From contig CATYVQ010000012.1 in the NCBI GenBank assembly GCA_958413895.1, positions 13,570 through 77,569 on the forward strand: 64,000 nucleotides of DNA. The letters are read 5' to 3'. Shown piece by piece: positions 8,985-17,266 of this stretch (position 1 is its first letter; each line of letters begins with the position of its first letter). The notes under the pieces are model-generated. The model ran no database searches and was not told the origin of the DNA. It saw only the letters and a list, made by a program, of their open reading frames with translations. The DNA comes from an uncultured Collinsella sp. GTDB taxonomy: Bacteria > Actinomycetota > Coriobacteriia > Coriobacteriales > Coriobacteriaceae. Made by a program: the position numbers and the translations under genes.

Positions 8985-9022
8985 AAAGGGCCCGGAAGGC
9001 ATTGCCTTCCGGGCCCTTTTTT
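8985..9022 (+). terminator. Rho-independent terminator of pyk
   Basis: AAAGGGCCCGGAAGGCA and the complementary CTTCCGGGCCCTTTTTT form a stem of at least 14 bp with a short loop and a T-run. Confidence 0.93.
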
Positions 9023-9159
9023 AAGACCTTCTTCATATGCCGCTTCATCGATTTGCGTTCAGTCGCAAGCCTCTCCGATGCCGAGCGCACCACCGAAGAT
9101 GCCCTGCGACGGGAGCCGTTGGTCAATTGGGATGAACTGTTCGCCGTCAAGCCGGCCGG

Positions 9160-10008
9160 CTAGCAGCTAGCGATCAGAGGGACTGCGGGGACGTCAGAAG
9201 CGGCAACGCGAGCCGCAAAGCCCGCCTCGGTCAGCTCGATCACCTCGGTAAACGTCGCGTCGAAGAACTCCTCGGTCAGCAGGCGGTATGGCGGATGGTC
9301 GGGCTCACCGGGGTTTTCTCGCACGATCTCGTGCATAACGCCGATGGTCTTGAGCACATACTCCTTATGGATGGGATACTGCCCAAAACGCGTCGCCGCA
9401 GTATACAGGCGATCGGTCGCGCGCGGAATCGAAACAATGCCGAGCGTCTTGCCGAACCAGTCAAAGTCGCCTTGCTTTTTAATGCGGAACTCCTCGCACG
9501 GCTTGCCGCCGTGCGCCTCCAGGTACTGATTCACGCGCGTATTCCATACGGTATCGGCCACCAGATGCGACCAGACACCCAGTGTCAAATCGAGCAACGA
9601 CTGCGCCACATCTTCGGACGCAAGCGAGAACTCACAGGCGCCGGGACCGGCAACCGGCTCGGCATCCTTGTAGCGCTGGGGATAGTGCACGCGGTTCAGT
9701 CGCTCGCGTTCCTCGATAATCGAGGTCGCCGCGGCGGATTCGCCCGCGGGTGCGCCTTTAAGCAGCGGCGCCACATAGGTATCCCAGAACTCATGCTCAC
9801 GAGGCTTAGGGATGGGTTCAGGCTTGGCAAAGTGCGTAATGCGGTACGGGATGGGATCGGCGATGCCAGGGACCATATAGCCCACGAAGATATCCGGAAC
9901 CACGCAGCCAAACAAAAAGGCATTGCGGTCGCGCACGCTATTGGCAAGCGCACCGGTGCGCTCCAGCAAACGCTCTGTCTGAGCGATATGAATGTTCCAG
10001 CTTGGCAT
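9160..10008 (-). CDS. Zinc-dependent phospholipase C-like family protein
   Basis: 282 residues, cytoplasmic by appearance (no signal peptide). The pattern MPSWNIHIAQ at the N-terminus, FLFGCVVPDIF (about 40-50) and LTLGVWSHLVADTVWN (about 150-165) puts conserved His and Asp residues where the Zn-dependent PLC family (as in alpha-toxin N-domains and many uncharacterised Actinobacteria and Firmicutes proteins) binds metal. Substrate is unknown; most bacterial intracellular members have no assigned function. The second ATG was chosen as start because GGGGGTGG precedes it. It stands alone, convergent with pyk. Confidence 0.65.
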   Translation of the reverse strand: MPSWNIHIAQTERLLERTGALANSVRDRNAFLFGCVVPDIFVGYMVPGIADPIPYRITHFAKPEPIPKPREHEFWDTYVAPLLKGAPAGESAAATSIIEERERLNRVHYPQRYKDAEPVAGPGACEFSLASEDVAQSLLDLTLGVWSHLVADTVWNTRVNQYLEAHGGKPCEEFRIKKQGDFDWFGKTLGIVSIPRATDRLYTAATRFGQYPIHKEYVLKTIGVMHEIVRENPGEPDHPPYRLLTEEFFDATFTEVIELTEAGFAARVAASDVPAVPLIASC

Positions 10009-10088
10009 AGCCACCCCCATAAAAAACCTGGATAACTATACCATCACGGCAAAGCCGCGCGGGCGGCTACGCACGCTCTACGCAGCAA

Positions 10089-10883
10089 CTAGTCCGTAGC
10101 ACCGCTTTCGGTTCCATACGACGGCGAAGGCGCCTCGACCACATGGTGATATCGATCAATATAGATTGCACGGGCACCCAGGCGTCGCACCAAATCCTGG
10201 TGATGCGTGCTCATCAAGACCGTCTTACCCGCCGCGACGTAGGCCAGCAAGAAATTGACCACGATGTCGCATGAATCCTCGTCGAGCCCATTGGTAGGCT
10301 CGTCGAGGACCAAGATATCCGGGTTCATCGACACCACCGCAGCCAGCGCAACACGCTTCTTTTGCCCGCCCGAGAGCTGATAGGGAGAGGCGTCGGCAAG
10401 GTCGGCAACCTGGAACAGCTCCATGGCATCGCGGACGCGGCGCTCGAGCTCGTCTGCCGGCAGCTCCATCTGCGCGGGACCAAAAGCAACTTCCTCGCCC
10501 ACCGTGGCGCAAAAGAGCTGCGCATCGGCATTCTGGAACACAAAGCCCACGCGCTGATGAAAACGCTGGGCCGTCGCGGAATCCTTGAGATATGCCGCAT
10601 CAACCATACACCCGTCAAACAGGTATGCCCCTGCGTCCGCGAGTTCAAGGCCGTTAATAAGACGCATAATCGTCGTCTTACCGCAGCCGTTGGGACCGAG
10701 CAGGGCAACGAGTTCACCACGATCGACCTGCAGCGACACGCCATCGACAACCGTATGCCCCGCATAGGAGAACATCACGTCGCGCAGCTCGATGAGCGGC
10801 GCGACCTCGGCGCCGCGCGCACCGTTCGTGCCCATCGCGCCATTCGTATCGTTTGCCAAAACGTCGCCCTTCCCTATCCACAT
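10089..10883 (-). CDS. nikO: ECF/CbiO-type ABC transporter ATPase (nickel/cobalt)
   Basis: About 264 residues. It has Walker A (GPNGCGKTT), Q-loop region FVFQNADAQLF, signature LSGGQKKRVALA, Walker B ILVLDEPTNGLD and the switch His of STHH. FQNADAQLF is typical of CbiO/EcfA ATPases. It energises the neighbouring MN and Q membrane proteins. It starts 21 bases after the cbiQ-like stop. The ATG at 10883 has no clear ribosome-binding site; a TTG at 10859 is preceded by AGGGAAGGG and is a credible alternative that shortens the protein by eight residues. Confidence 0.88.
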   Translation of the reverse strand: MWIGKGDVLANDTNGAMGTNGARGAEVAPLIELRDVMFSYAGHTVVDGVSLQVDRGELVALLGPNGCGKTTIMRLINGLELADAGAYLFDGCMVDAAYLKDSATAQRFHQRVGFVFQNADAQLFCATVGEEVAFGPAQMELPADELERRVRDAMELFQVADLADASPYQLSGGQKKRVALAAVVSMNPDILVLDEPTNGLDEDSCDIVVNFLLAYVAAGKTVLMSTHHQDLVRRLGARAIYIDRYHHVVEAPSPSYGTESGATD

Positions 10884-10903
10884 CGACGGCTCGACCGCCC
10901 GCG

Positions 10904-11746
10904 CTACAGCACTGCGCACAACACGGCGAGCAGAACCACAACGGCTGCGTAAACGGCATCGCGCCAGCCAAACCCGGCGCGCGCGGGTGCCGGATACGCA
11001 CCGGCAAAGCCGCGGCAAAGCATAGCCTCGTCCATCGCGCGACTGCATTCCATCGCCTTGATAAAGGTCATGCCCATGATACCCGCGATCGAATCGGTAC
11101 GCGAAAATCCCTCAGGCGCACGGCCAACACTGCGCAGCATGACCGATTCGCACAGATCGTGCGCCGTACGACCCAGCACCTCGATGTGTTTGAGCGCCAT
11201 ATCAAACGTAAAGATGACCTCATCGGGCAAATGTAGCGTCTTGAGCGCCGCCGACATGCGGCTCCAAGTGAGCGTCCACGAAACGCCCAGCACCAGCGAC
11301 ACGTTAATGAACGTCTTAAGCGCAATTTTGAGCATGGCGCCCGTAGCGGAAGCGCCCAGCAGCAGGGCAGGCAGCGCCAGAACCACTGCGAGCCCCGCAG
11401 CGCCAAGCGCCGGCACAAAGGTTGCCCGCAGCCCGCGTACAGGGCGCACGGCAACGAGCACCAGCGCGATGGCCGCCATCAACATGAGGTACAGCGGGCT
11501 CTGCGTCAGGCACACGCACAGGACGCAGACAAACATCCCCACCAGACGCACCGGAGCCGAAACGCAAGAAAGGGCGCGGTCGACCATCGACCCGCCCTCG
11601 TGCGCGCCTCCACCTAGGCGAACCCGCTCAAGCAGGCTCGCCAGGTGCAGGACATTCTTTTGCATCGCACGACGCCGAGCCCCCACGGGCTCGTATCGCT
11701 CCTCGGCCGCAAGCCAGCTAGGCAGCTCGGCTATTGCCATGAGCAC
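10904..11746 (-). CDS. nikQ: ECF/CbiQ-type transmembrane component
   Basis: 280 residues with about five to six membrane helices, of the CbiQ/EcfT family. It carries the cytoplasmic coupling motifs with alanine, arginine and glycine (MLRSVGRAPEGF near 190, and AMDEAMLCRGFAG near 240) that contact the ATPase. It couples ATP hydrolysis to metal uptake by the MN protein. The start is a GTG with AAGGA upstream; it overlaps the 3' end of the MN gene by 29 bases, showing operon coupling. The order MN-Q-O is the standard arrangement. Confidence 0.88.
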   Translation of the reverse strand: MLMAIAELPSWLAAEERYEPVGARRRAMQKNVLHLASLLERVRLGGGAHEGGSMVDRALSCVSAPVRLVGMFVCVLCVCLTQSPLYLMLMAAIALVLVAVRPVRGLRATFVPALGAAGLAVVLALPALLLGASATGAMLKIALKTFINVSLVLGVSWTLTWSRMSAALKTLHLPDEVIFTFDMALKHIEVLGRTAHDLCESVMLRSVGRAPEGFSRTDSIAGIMGMTFIKAMECSRAMDEAMLCRGFAGAYPAPARAGFGWRDAVYAAVVVLLAVLCAVL

Positions 11747-12803
11747 CGCTTTCCTTAACCGTCAGCGAGACCAGGCGAAATGCGATGGTGAGCACCGCCA
11801 CGCCAATCACGCCGGACAGGATATACATGGCAGCCTGACCGGCAAAGCCAAGACCATGCTCCTCGGAATAGGCCTGCAGGTAATCACCCGTAGGCAGAGC
11901 GTCGGCAAAGGTCGGGGTATCGAGACCGACCGAAGCCTGCAGACTGTCGTCACCAGCCTCCTGAACGGCAGTCGCGGCGCCCTCAGCGTCCCACTCGCCC
12001 CAGGCGTCACCCGTGGCCAGCAGGCCCAGCGGCGTGGCCACGACAAGCACGGCGACCAGGATGAGCGTGGGGACCAGCGAGGTCTTCTTGGCAGCAGTGC
12101 CCTCGGCAGCAAGCTGGCCATCGACGGCCTCGGGCCCGACAATAATGTTCGGCGCCGTCTTCTTAATGAAACCGTAGATGGCGGCCGTCGCCACGCCCTC
12201 GACCACGCCGGCTACCAACATATGCGGGATCATCATGGCCGGAATGGCAATGGACAGCGGGAAGGGGCAGTACAGCGGAGCGCCCGAAGTATTCGTGAAG
12301 AGCATCGGCTGAATACCAAACTCGATTGCTGCGCACAGGGCCGCCAGGCACAGGCCGACCCAGCCGCTTACGATGGCCGAAACCGAGGTGCCCCAGCTCT
12401 TGTCGTGCAAACGGCTGTTGAGCGCACGGAACACGATAGCAGCGGCAAACGGCAACGCGAAGGCCATGTTAAAGCAGTTGGCGCCAAAGGACAGGATGCC
12501 GCCGTCGCCAAACAGCAGCGCCTGCAGCGCCAGCGCAACCGAGACAGCGATAGCCGCGGCCTCGGGACCCAGCAGCAGCGCGATGAGCGCGCCGCCGACG
12601 GCGTGACCCGTGGTGCCGCCGGGCAGCGGCACATTAAACATCATGAGCAGGAAGGAGAACGCGGCGCAGATGCCCAGGAACGCCATGTGCTCGCGATCGA
12701 GCGTGGCGCGCACCTTTTTGATGCAGTGGATCCAAACGGGCACCATCGCCACCGCCATAACGGCATCCGTCTGCGGGGACAGATAATTATCTGGAATGTG
12801 CAT
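11718..12803 (-). CDS. nikMN: NikM/CbiM-type substrate-binding membrane protein fused to an N-type domain
   Basis: 361 residues. The mature N-terminus MHIPDNYLSP carries the His2 that in CbiM/NikM proteins coordinates Ni2+ or Co2+ together with the amino terminus and a second histidine region (GGTTGHAVGG). Seven or so membrane helices follow. The C-terminal third (after about residue 235) adds a segment with TPLGLLATGDAWGEW, like a PDGLE/CbiN domain, ending in a last membrane helix, so this is an MN fusion. It is the lead gene of MN-Q-O. The start ATG follows GGGAGGCGTAC. A NikR-type operator upstream favours nickel as substrate; without it cobalt would be equally likely. Confidence 0.9.
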   Translation of the reverse strand: MHIPDNYLSPQTDAVMAVAMVPVWIHCIKKVRATLDREHMAFLGICAAFSFLLMMFNVPLPGGTTGHAVGGALIALLLGPEAAAIAVSVALALQALLFGDGGILSFGANCFNMAFALPFAAAIVFRALNSRLHDKSWGTSVSAIVSGWVGLCLAALCAAIEFGIQPMLFTNTSGAPLYCPFPLSIAIPAMMIPHMLVAGVVEGVATAAIYGFIKKTAPNIIVGPEAVDGQLAAEGTAAKKTSLVPTLILVAVLVVATPLGLLATGDAWGEWDAEGAATAVQEAGDDSLQASVGLDTPTFADALPTGDYLQAYSEEHGLGFAGQAAMYILSGVIGVAVLTIAFRLVSLTVKESGAHGNSRAA

Positions 12804-12860
12804 GTACGCCTCCCGGTTATCGGCGCACGGAATTGCAACGCCGCTTGAATCACCTTTCCA

Positions 12861-12888
12861 GTGTTACGTAATGTCAGATTCGTAACAC
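12861..12888 (-). promoter_or_regulatory. NikR-type operator
   Basis: GTGTTAC (12861-12867), 14 bases, then GTAACAC (12882-12888): a perfect 7+7 inverted repeat. As I recall, GTGTTAC-N13/14-GTAACAC is the consensus described for a subgroup of NikR nickel repressors (Geobacter type). It lies immediately downstream of a predicted -10 box and about 58 bases before the nikMN start, a roadblock position. Confidence 0.75.
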
Positions 12889-12898
12889 GCCGCGGGCT

Positions 12899-12927
12899 AT
12901 CATAGCAAAACGGCGCACTGCCGACAA
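12899..12927 (-). promoter_or_regulatory. Sigma-70 promoter of nikMNQO
   Basis: On the minus strand TTGTCG (12927-12922) and TATGAT (12904-12899) are separated by exactly 17 bases. The expected transcription start falls at the edge of the NikR-like operator. Confidence 0.65.
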
Positions 12928-13048
12928 AGCAGCACGTCGTTATGTAATGCGCGTGTCATATATGCAGGCTCAACGGTGCCTTATACCGAAAACAGCAGTC
13001 ACGTAAGACTCGGCGGCAGCCGACGCTGGCCTATATCCGGCGCAGGAC

Positions 13049-15502
13049 CTAGCCGCGGACCTCGCCGTTTACGCCCTTGCACACCTTGGTAACGATCTTT
13101 TGGTGCGCCTTTTCGACCTCTTCGCTGGTAAGCGTGTGGTCGTCGGAGCGATACGTAAGCGCAAAGGCCATGGACTTCTTGCCCGCTCCGATGCGGATGG
13201 GATCGCGGTAGACGTCGAACAGACGCACGCCCTCGAGAAGCTTGCCTCCGGCGCTGGTAATACGGCGCTCAAGATCCTCGCAGGTCACAGTGTTGTCGAC
13301 CACGATAGCAAGGTCGTGCTCAACGGCCGGGTACTGCGAGAACTCACGGTAGTTCTCCTGGTTGCGGGCGCCCTTGATCAGCTTGTCCAGGTCGAGCTCA
13401 AAGGCAACGACGACCTCGTCAATGCCCATAGCCTCGCGTGCCTCGGGGTGGATCTCGCCAACCCAGCCCAGCACGGTACCGCCGGACAGAACCTCGGCGG
13501 CGCGACCCGGCTGCAGGAAGGCATAGCTCTCGCCCTCGACGGGACGGAAGCGAACCTTCTCGATGCGCAGCTGGGCAAGCAGCTCCTCGACGATGCCCTT
13601 GCCAAAGAAGAAACGCAGCTTGCGATACTTCATGTTCCAAGACTGCTCGCTCCACTGGCCCGAGAGCACGCCCGCCACGGACTTGGTCTCCTTGGGCAGG
13701 CTGGCGTTCTCGCGACCGTGGAACAGGCTGCCGACCTCGTACAGATGCACGTTGGGCGTGCCGTGGGCCTCGTTGTAGGCCACAGACTGCAGCAGACCCG
13801 GCAGCAGCGAGCGGCGCATCTCGGTCTGCTCGGCCACCAGCGGGTTCATGAGAACCACGGGGCAGCCGCGGCCCTCGGTGGACATGCCAATCTTCTCCAG
13901 GTCGCCCGGGGCAGCAAAGCCAAAGGTCGTGGTCTCGTTGAGGCCACAGGCGCGCAGGATCTCGCCGACCTTGCGGGTAAGCTTCTGCTCGCGCGTCAGA
14001 CCGCCGATGTGGTTCTTGGCAGCCGGAATGGTCGCCGTGACGCGGCCCATGCCCCATAGGCGCAGGACCTCCTCGATCAGGTCGATCTCACGCGGCAGGT
14101 CGGGACGGAAGCTCGGCGGCGTGACCATAAAGTCCTCGCCGTCGCGCTCGACGGTGCAGCCCAGGCGGGTGAGCGAGCGCTCGATAAAGTCGGGCTCGAT
14201 GTCAGCACCGCAGATGGCGCGCACGCGGGCCAGGCGCAGCTTGATGCTGCCGATGGTCTTGGGCGCGGGGAACACGTCCACATAGCCGGGGGCGACCTCG
14301 CCGCCGGCTATCTCCTCGATGAGCGCGCACGTCACATTGGCGACGTCCACGCAGCCAGTCTCGTCGACCTGGCGCTCAAAGCGGATGGAGGCGTCGGAGA
14401 TCAGCGAAAGGTCGCGGCTGGTGTGCGAGGTGCGGCCGGCGTTGAAGCAGGCGCTCTCGACCATCACGTCGACGGTGTCGTCCTCAATCTCGGAATCCAT
14501 GCCACCCATAACGCCGGCCAGCGCCACGGGACGCTCGCCGTCGGTGATGAGGCCCATGCCGGCGTCGAGCACGCGCTCCTCGCCGTCGAGCGTCGTGAAC
14601 TTCTCGTCCTGCTGGGCGGCGCGAACCACCACACGACGGTGGCCATCGCGCTCGGCAAAGGTGTCCAGGTCAAAGGCGTGCAGCGGCTGACCGGTGAGCA
14701 TCATCACATAGTTGGTGATGTCGACAATGTTGTTGTGCGGGCGCACGCCCAAGGCGTTAAGGCGCTTGACCATCCAGTCGGGCGACGGGCCGACCTTGAC
14801 GTTGCGCACGATGCGGGCAACGTAGCGGTCGCACAGGCCCTCGTCGGCAATCTCGACGGAAAGCTCGTCGTCGGTCGCGCGGCCGGTCTCGGCCTTGATG
14901 GCGGGCAGCTCAACGTGGAAATCGCGGTCGAAGATGGCGCCGGTCTCGCGGGCCATGCCGATCATGGACAGGCAGTCGGGGCGGTTGGGCGTGATCTCGC
15001 AGTCGAGCACGGTGTCGCTCGAGCCCACGTACTCGGCAAACGGCATGCCGCAGGGCGTATCCTCGGGCAGAATCATAATGCCGGAGTGGTCGCCGCCCAG
15101 GCCGAGCTCGCGCGCGGAGCAGTTCATGCCCATGGACACGACGCCGCGAAGCTTGCTCTTCTTGATCTTGACATCGCCGGGCAGAACTGCGCCAATCATG
15201 GCCGTGACGATGTGGTCGCCGGCCTCAAAGTTCTGCGCGCCGCAGACGATCTGCAGCGGAGCGGGATTGCCGTCGGCGTCGAGATTCTTGTCACCCACGT
15301 CGACCGAGCACACATACATGTGGTCGCTATCGGGGTGCGGGGTCTTGGTGAGCACCTTGGCAGTCACCACATGGTCGAAGGACTCGCCCACGGTGTCGAT
15401 CGCCTCGACCTCGGTGCCGGTACGGATGTATTCGTCCGAAAGGGTCTTGGGATCCTCCGGAATATCGATCATGGTCTTGAGCCAGTCGTAAGAAACACGC
15501 AT
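13049..15502 (-). CDS. pheT: Phenylalanine-tRNA ligase beta subunit
   Basis: 817 residues, the full length of a bacterial PheT. It has an N-terminal tRNA-binding OB domain (VVTAKVLTKTPHPDSDHMYV, about 45-65), the B3/B4 editing domain, B5 with FRPDLPREIDLIEEVLR, the catalytic-like core, and the C-terminal FDX-ACB anticodon-binding domain (FSQYPAVEHDLAIVVDNTV...). It pairs with PheS as an alpha2-beta2 enzyme charging tRNA-Phe. It is second in the pheST operon, separated from pheS by 184 bases that hold a structured repeat. Confidence 0.96.
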   Translation of the reverse strand: MRVSYDWLKTMIDIPEDPKTLSDEYIRTGTEVEAIDTVGESFDHVVTAKVLTKTPHPDSDHMYVCSVDVGDKNLDADGNPAPLQIVCGAQNFEAGDHIVTAMIGAVLPGDVKIKKSKLRGVVSMGMNCSARELGLGGDHSGIMILPEDTPCGMPFAEYVGSSDTVLDCEITPNRPDCLSMIGMARETGAIFDRDFHVELPAIKAETGRATDDELSVEIADEGLCDRYVARIVRNVKVGPSPDWMVKRLNALGVRPHNNIVDITNYVMMLTGQPLHAFDLDTFAERDGHRRVVVRAAQQDEKFTTLDGEERVLDAGMGLITDGERPVALAGVMGGMDSEIEDDTVDVMVESACFNAGRTSHTSRDLSLISDASIRFERQVDETGCVDVANVTCALIEEIAGGEVAPGYVDVFPAPKTIGSIKLRLARVRAICGADIEPDFIERSLTRLGCTVERDGEDFMVTPPSFRPDLPREIDLIEEVLRLWGMGRVTATIPAAKNHIGGLTREQKLTRKVGEILRACGLNETTTFGFAAPGDLEKIGMSTEGRGCPVVLMNPLVAEQTEMRRSLLPGLLQSVAYNEAHGTPNVHLYEVGSLFHGRENASLPKETKSVAGVLSGQWSEQSWNMKYRKLRFFFGKGIVEELLAQLRIEKVRFRPVEGESYAFLQPGRAAEVLSGGTVLGWVGEIHPEAREAMGIDEVVVAFELDLDKLIKGARNQENYREFSQYPAVEHDLAIVVDNTVTCEDLERRITSAGGKLLEGVRLFDVYRDPIRIGAGKKSMAFALTYRSDDHTLTSEEVEKAHQKIVTKVCKGVNGEVRG

Positions 15503-15585
15503 CTAGCTCTCCTTTCATACTGAAAGCCTGCGAAGAGATGCAGGTGGAAACTTCAACTTTGTAAACATTCCTTACAAAGCGAGGG

Positions 15586-15678
15586 TTGTCCAAGTGCGGC
15601 GGATCGGCCCGAAAGAGGAGCGCCGCGTACTTTGGTACGCAAGCGACGAATGAGCGCCGAGGTGCCGTGCTTGGGCAA
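15586..15678. repeat. ~93-nt structured palindromic element, copy A
   Basis: The outer helix is TTGTCCAAGTGCGGC (15586-15600) with GCCGTGCTTGGGCAA (15664-15678). The inner hairpin is GCGTAC-TTTG-GTACGC (15625-15640). Between them are unpaired GAAAGAGGAG on the 5' side and CGACGAATGA on the 3' side, which recur nearly unchanged in copy B at 41181-41278. It sits between pheS and pheT inside their operon. Confidence 0.75.
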
Positions 15679-15686
15679 GCCGCAGC

Positions 15687-16763
15687 CTAGAACTGATTCA
15701 AGAAGCGCATATCGCCAGTCATGAGCGTTCTAAGGTCGGGCAGGTCGTAGCGCAGTGCCGCGACGCGCTCGGCGCCAATACCAAAGGCGAAGCCGGTGTA
15801 CTTCTCGGGGTCGATGCCGCAGTTGATCAGGACGTTGGGGTCGACCATGCCGCAGCCCAAGATCTCGATCCAGCCGCTGTGCTTGCAGAAGTTGCAGCCC
15901 TTGCCGCCGCAGACGTGGCAGCTCACGTCCACCTCGCAAGAAGGCTCGGTGAAGGGGAAGAAATGCGGGCGGTAGCGCGTCTTGCGGTCCTCGCCAAACA
16001 TGCACTTAACAAAGTAGTCGAGCGTGCCCTTAAGATCGCCAAAGGTGATGCCCTCGTCGACGACCAGGCCCTCAATCTGGTTGAACTGCGGCAGGTGGCA
16101 GGCGTCGGCCGTGTCGGGACGGTAGACGGTGCCCGGGCAGATCATGTAGATGGGCGGCTTCTGCGACTCCATGGTGTGGATCTGCACGCCCGAGGTCTGG
16201 GTGCGCAGCAGTACGTCGGACTCGCCGTGAGCGTGGGCCTCGGGATGCGCGACGCTGCCGGGGTTGTTGTCGACCACATAGAACGTGTCGCGAGCCGAGC
16301 GGCTCGGGTGATCCATGGGCGCGTTGAGCGCGGTGAAGTTGTAGTAGGAGGTATCGACCATGGGGCCGGACTCGACGGTGTAGCCGATACCGCAGAAGAT
16401 ATCCTCGGCCTCCTCGATGATCTGCTTGATCAGGTGCTGGTGACCGATCTGCGGACGGATGCCCGGCAGCGTGATGTCGACGGCCTCGTGCTCGAGTGCA
16501 TGCTTGAGGGCGGCGGCCTTCATCTCGGTGGTGCGCTCGTCGAGCATGCCCTCGATCAGCTGGCGCATCTCGTTGGCGCGCTTGCCCATCACGGGACGGT
16601 CCTCGGGGGCGAGCTTGCCCATCATGCGCATCAGGCCGGTGATGCGGCCCTTGCGGCCGAGCAGCTCAACGCGCGCGGCCTCGAGCTTTGCGGCGTCGTC
16701 GGCGCTAGTGACGAGCTCCTTGGCCTCTTCCTCGAGTTTGACCAGATCATCAATCAGACTCAT
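15687..16763 (-). CDS. pheS: Phenylalanine-tRNA ligase alpha subunit
   Basis: 358 residues. The N-terminal coiled-coil (LIDDLVKLEEEAKELVTSAD) is followed by the class II catalytic core with motif 2 (YRPHFFPFTEPSCEVDV) and motif 3 (GFAFGIGAERVAALRYDLPDLR). A CX2C...CX2C-like pair (CHVCGGKGCNFCKHSGW) in the core is typical of Actinobacteria and Firmicutes PheS. The ATG at 16763 is used because AAAGGGAAG precedes it; longer in-frame extensions would run into the T-box leader. It is the first gene of pheST and controlled by the T-box upstream. Confidence 0.96.
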   Translation of the reverse strand: MSLIDDLVKLEEEAKELVTSADDAAKLEAARVELLGRKGRITGLMRMMGKLAPEDRPVMGKRANEMRQLIEGMLDERTTEMKAAALKHALEHEAVDITLPGIRPQIGHQHLIKQIIEEAEDIFCGIGYTVESGPMVDTSYYNFTALNAPMDHPSRSARDTFYVVDNNPGSVAHPEAHAHGESDVLLRTQTSGVQIHTMESQKPPIYMICPGTVYRPDTADACHLPQFNQIEGLVVDEGITFGDLKGTLDYFVKCMFGEDRKTRYRPHFFPFTEPSCEVDVSCHVCGGKGCNFCKHSGWIEILGCGMVDPNVLINCGIDPEKYTGFAFGIGAERVAALRYDLPDLRTLMTGDMRFLNQF

Positions 16764-16852
16764 GTCTTCCCTTTCGTCTCTCGCGCATCCGCGCCCCGGG
16801 ACGGCTGACGCCGCCCGATGCTGCGGATGCGCGGCCCGGTTCGGTAACAAAA

Positions 16853-17145
16853 AACCGCCCTCGGGCATGTGCATTGCCCAAGGACGGTTAAATTCCGCGG
16901 TACCACCTTGTTTGACCCGGCGGATGTCTGGCCCGCCGCGCCCACTCTGCGCCTCTTGTCGCGAGGCTCACGGCTTCCCTACTGAGGCTTTGCTGCCACT
17001 GGCCGCGTGCCCGTTGAGGTCGCTGCTCGGGAGTGAACGCTTGGCCCTTGCCACCGCAGGAAGGCTTGCAGCCCATGACCTTCCCTCTCTTGCCGGCGAC
17101 GCGGCGGGCAAAACCCTCTCCGTCAACGCATTGGGCTATAGGATA
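16853..17145 (-). promoter_or_regulatory. T-box riboswitch of pheST
   Basis: On the minus strand the invariant T-box sequence AAGGTGGTACCGCGGAA lies at 16909-16893, directly followed by a strong terminator hairpin (16890-16853: AACCGTCCTTGGGCA pairing with TGCCCGAGGGCGGTT, then a T-run). The preceding ~230 bases form the expected long leader with stem I. It should sense uncharged tRNA-Phe and allow read-through into pheS. I could not place the specifier codon with certainty. The 5' limit is approximate. Confidence 0.92.
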
Positions 17146-17266
17146 ACACATTCTGCGAGCATATCGCCGCGTTCCGTTTTGTTCGTGCTGGGTACAAGGC
17201 AGGTAGCTGTGCAAACTGGCCGCGCAGCCGCTTACGGCGCTCGGCCTGCGAGATTAAGGATACGGT

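Noticed and set aside
7457..8986. 509-residue open frame antisense to pyk
   Set aside because: It is a by-product of the strong C-ending codon bias of pyk; the pyk protein has full family motifs, and the antisense product is low-complexity and begins in the pyk terminator.
9024..9163. Short frame ending SLSDAERTTEDALRREPLVN-WDEL after the pyk terminator
   Set aside because: It looks a little like the tail of a small antitoxin, but no in-frame start with a ribosome-binding site exists after the terminator, so a gene remnant cannot be supported.
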